Shown piece by piece: positions 62,395-64,000 of a stretch of 64,000 nt of DNA. This DNA comes from Bryum argenteum (taxonomy: Eukaryota; Streptophyta; Bryopsida; Bryales; Bryaceae), in assembly GCA_037043015.1 (NCBI GenBank), contig CM073327.1, forward strand, positions 6,678,727 to 6,742,726. Reading direction: 5' to 3'. The position numbers and the translations under genes were made by a program. The notes under the pieces were generated by a model. That model did not search any database. It worked only from the letters and a program-made list of their open reading frames with translations, and was not told where the DNA came from. Numbering within the stretch: the first letter of the stretch is position 1; each line of letters starts with the position of its first letter.

Positions 62395-63243
62395 GTGGAG
62401 CGGCGACTCGAGAATAATTCTTGATGAAGATTCGATAGAAGTTAGCAAATCCAAGAAAACATTGTACGTCTCTCTAACCGTCTTGAACCTCCCATGATAC
62501 AATTGCTTCCACCTTCTTAGGGTCCATCTTCAAGCCGTCTCGTAGTTGCAATGAACCCTAAAAACTCCATCTCGGTTTGGTGGAATAGGCACTTCTCCAA
62601 CTTGCGTAGAGTCCTCGTTCGTAATTTCTCGAGGACCAAACGAACGTGCTTCTCGTGCTCTTCTTCGTTTTTGAAAAATATCGGGATGTCATCCAGGATA
62701 GATGACAACAAAGTCGTCAAGGTGCTCCCGAAAGATGTCATTCATCATGTGTTGGAAAACAAAATGGAGCATTTGGTAAGGCCAAAAGGCATGACATTAT
62801 ATTCAAAATGGCCATACCTTGTGCGGGAACACGCTGTCTTCCACTCATCTCCTTCCTTGATCCGTAACGAGGTTGTAAGCTCCCCTCAGATCAATTTTTG
62901 TAAAGATCTTTGCACGCCCGAGCTGCTCCAAGAGACCAGAAATCAAGGGTAACGGGTAACGATTTTTCTTAGTTACCTTGTTGAGGCCTCGATAGTCCAC
63001 GCACATTTGTAAGGAGCCATCCTTCTTCTTTACAAACAAGATCGGTGCCCCAACTGGCAACTTTGAATGACGAATGAAGTTCTTCGCTAGATTCTCGTCA
63101 ATGTACTTTCGCAGCTCCGCTAACTCCGTTTGAGAGAGATTGTAGATTGGGCCAAAAGGCGGCTGTGCTCCTTCTTGCAGGTCTATGGCACAGTCGTATG
63201 GCCGATGCTCCGGTAGTATGTCCGCGTTCTTCTTCTGAAACAC
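62395..63243 (-). pseudogene. pol: Reverse transcriptase of chromovirus 2, fragmented
   Basis: The frame 63243-62845 holds [40 protein letters not shown] and the catalytic region [11 protein letters not shown]. The second part (62741-62517) has DDIPIFFKNEEEHEKHVRLV and LEKCLFHQTEMEFLGF. An extra C near 62697 separates the Tyr codon from LDD of the catalytic YLDD box. Confidence 0.88.
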
Positions 63244-63259
63244 GACCTCAAAGTCCTTG

Positions 63260-63983
63260 TATTGCTCTGGTATGCTTGCCGTCGAACTCTTCTCCGTGCT
63301 AGTTGAAATTGCATAGATGACAAAGTCTTTGCTTCTTTGGATGATCGTACGAACGCCCTTGCTCCAATAAACAATGGTTTCCCTATCTTGAGATGTCTAC
63401 TAGGTTGGCTCTTGGAATGTTCTTTGGAAAAAGTCATTTTCCGCAACTTCCAATCTATGGTAGGGTTATGTTGTTCTAACCAAGAGAGACCTAGGATGAC
63501 AGGGTTTGACGGGGTTCTAATGACATTAAAAACGACGTAACTACTATGGTCCTTAAACGCCACCTCTATAGGTACTGATTCATGGGTGACACCGCCAGGA
63601 CAATAAAGGTCGTCCATCTATCACCTCTACATAAACAGTTTGGACTTACGTACTAGACGAATCTTGTGGCGCTTAGCAAATTCTTCATCTAAAAACAAGT
63701 AGATGCTCCCGAATCTAATAGAGGTAAAGTTTTGTGTTTTTGAGGACCAAGAGACAAGGGAATTGTAAAACAACGGGCGGAGTTGGATGAGAGAAAGAGG
63801 AACCCGATTGTTGTTGTGGCATTGAATCGTCCGCCGCATGGTTCCCTCTCTCAGAGTCAAGGCGTCGTCGTTTTCCGGGATCACCGCACTCCTAGTCTTA
63901 ACAATGCGCCGGTTCTGCTTCTTGGGGCAATTTCCAACCTTGCGGCCTTCTTCTCCGCAGTACAAACAGAGTCCTTCTTCCAT
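63260..63983 (-). pseudogene. gag-pol: gag zinc knuckle and protease of chromovirus 2, fragmented
   Basis: CLYCGEEGRKVGNCP (near 63965-63920) is a CCHC knuckle in which the His position is Arg. The protease active site LLDSGAST lies at about 63720-63700 in a different frame from LDEEFAKRHKIRLV just after it. The downstream part has FNVIRTPSNPVILGLSWLEQ and HNPTIDWKLRKMTF (63540-63410), typical of chromovirus proteases. Confidence 0.85.
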
Positions 63984-64000
63984 ACGCCGTTTCTTCTCTT

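Larger units (their letters stand above)
59357..64000 (-). mobile_element. Chromovirus 2 (Ty3/gypsy with chromodomain), open at the window edge
   Basis: This minus-strand element lies inside the integrase of chromovirus 1. The 3' LTR, polypurine tract, chromodomain, integrase, RNase H, reverse transcriptase, protease and the gag zinc knuckle follow in the expected order; the rest of gag and the 5' LTR are beyond the window. The left host bases CCCAA (59352-59356) are the expected copy of the target duplication. Confidence 0.92.

Overview
This window is nuclear DNA from a plant, most likely a land plant. The evidence is the plant form of ubiquitin (Ser19, Asp24 and Ala57 in every intact repeat), TTTAGGG-type telomere-like motifs, a plant-type Helitron and plant-type Ty3/gypsy elements with a chromodomain. 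Every intact ubiquitin repeat also has Thr28 where most plants have Ala28. I could not fix the lineage from sequence alone; a bryophyte, lycophyte or fern seems at least as likely as a flowering plant. The window is AT-rich with many simple repeats and several generations of transposons.

Positions about 4.1-39.6 kb form a ubiquitin cluster. I count about a dozen ubiquitin or ubiquitin-like loci in mixed orientation. Three are full polyubiquitin-type units of five or six repeats related by duplication: A (6.0-7.2 kb, minus, diverged and frameshifted), B (12.6-14.0 kb, minus, intact hexamer) and C (19.6-21.0 kb, plus, intact hexamer). Each faces, tail to tail, a degenerate ubiquitin-like relic (E1, E2, E3). 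Two related relics (F1, F2) carry two ubiquitin-like modules and a shared C-terminal tail. Further relics are I (9.7-11.0 kb, split by a transposon) and G (25.5-26.3 kb). A fourth polyubiquitin gene, D (35.0-36.4 kb, plus), has a one-base insertion after repeat four. A single-ubiquitin gene, H (39.3-39.6 kb, plus), has an altered C-terminus. B and C are almost identical inverted copies whose identity stops abruptly, which suggests a recent inverted duplication or gene conversion.

Mobile elements sit in and around the cluster. A Tc1-like element runs in from the left edge (ends 792), and a second copy (17386-19408) sits about 50 bp upstream of the TATA box of gene C. A foldback-like TA-target element (9839-10774) interrupts relic I, and a partial relative (to 17339) lies in the promoter region of C. 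There are two small TTAA-target elements (15665-16091; 28089-28447), a Helitron (28657 to at least 33328, minus) with a clear 3' terminus, and a 2.8 kb Tc1-type element (39874-42683) with 561 bp terminal repeats built of about 178 bp subrepeats.

From about 45 kb to the right edge the window is nested LTR retrotransposons: a complete 9.9 kb Ty3/gypsy element (46268-56164, target duplication CTCCC) inside older LTR-like DNA, then a chromovirus fragment (58625-59351, minus) broken by a second chromovirus (59357 to beyond the window, minus). The LTR of the second carries a 10-bp-periodic array resembling heat-shock elements. Almost all transposon reading frames are frameshifted. The functional genes I would accept are polyubiquitin B and C, probably D in truncated form, and possibly H. 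They supply ubiquitin precursors that deubiquitinases cut into monomers.
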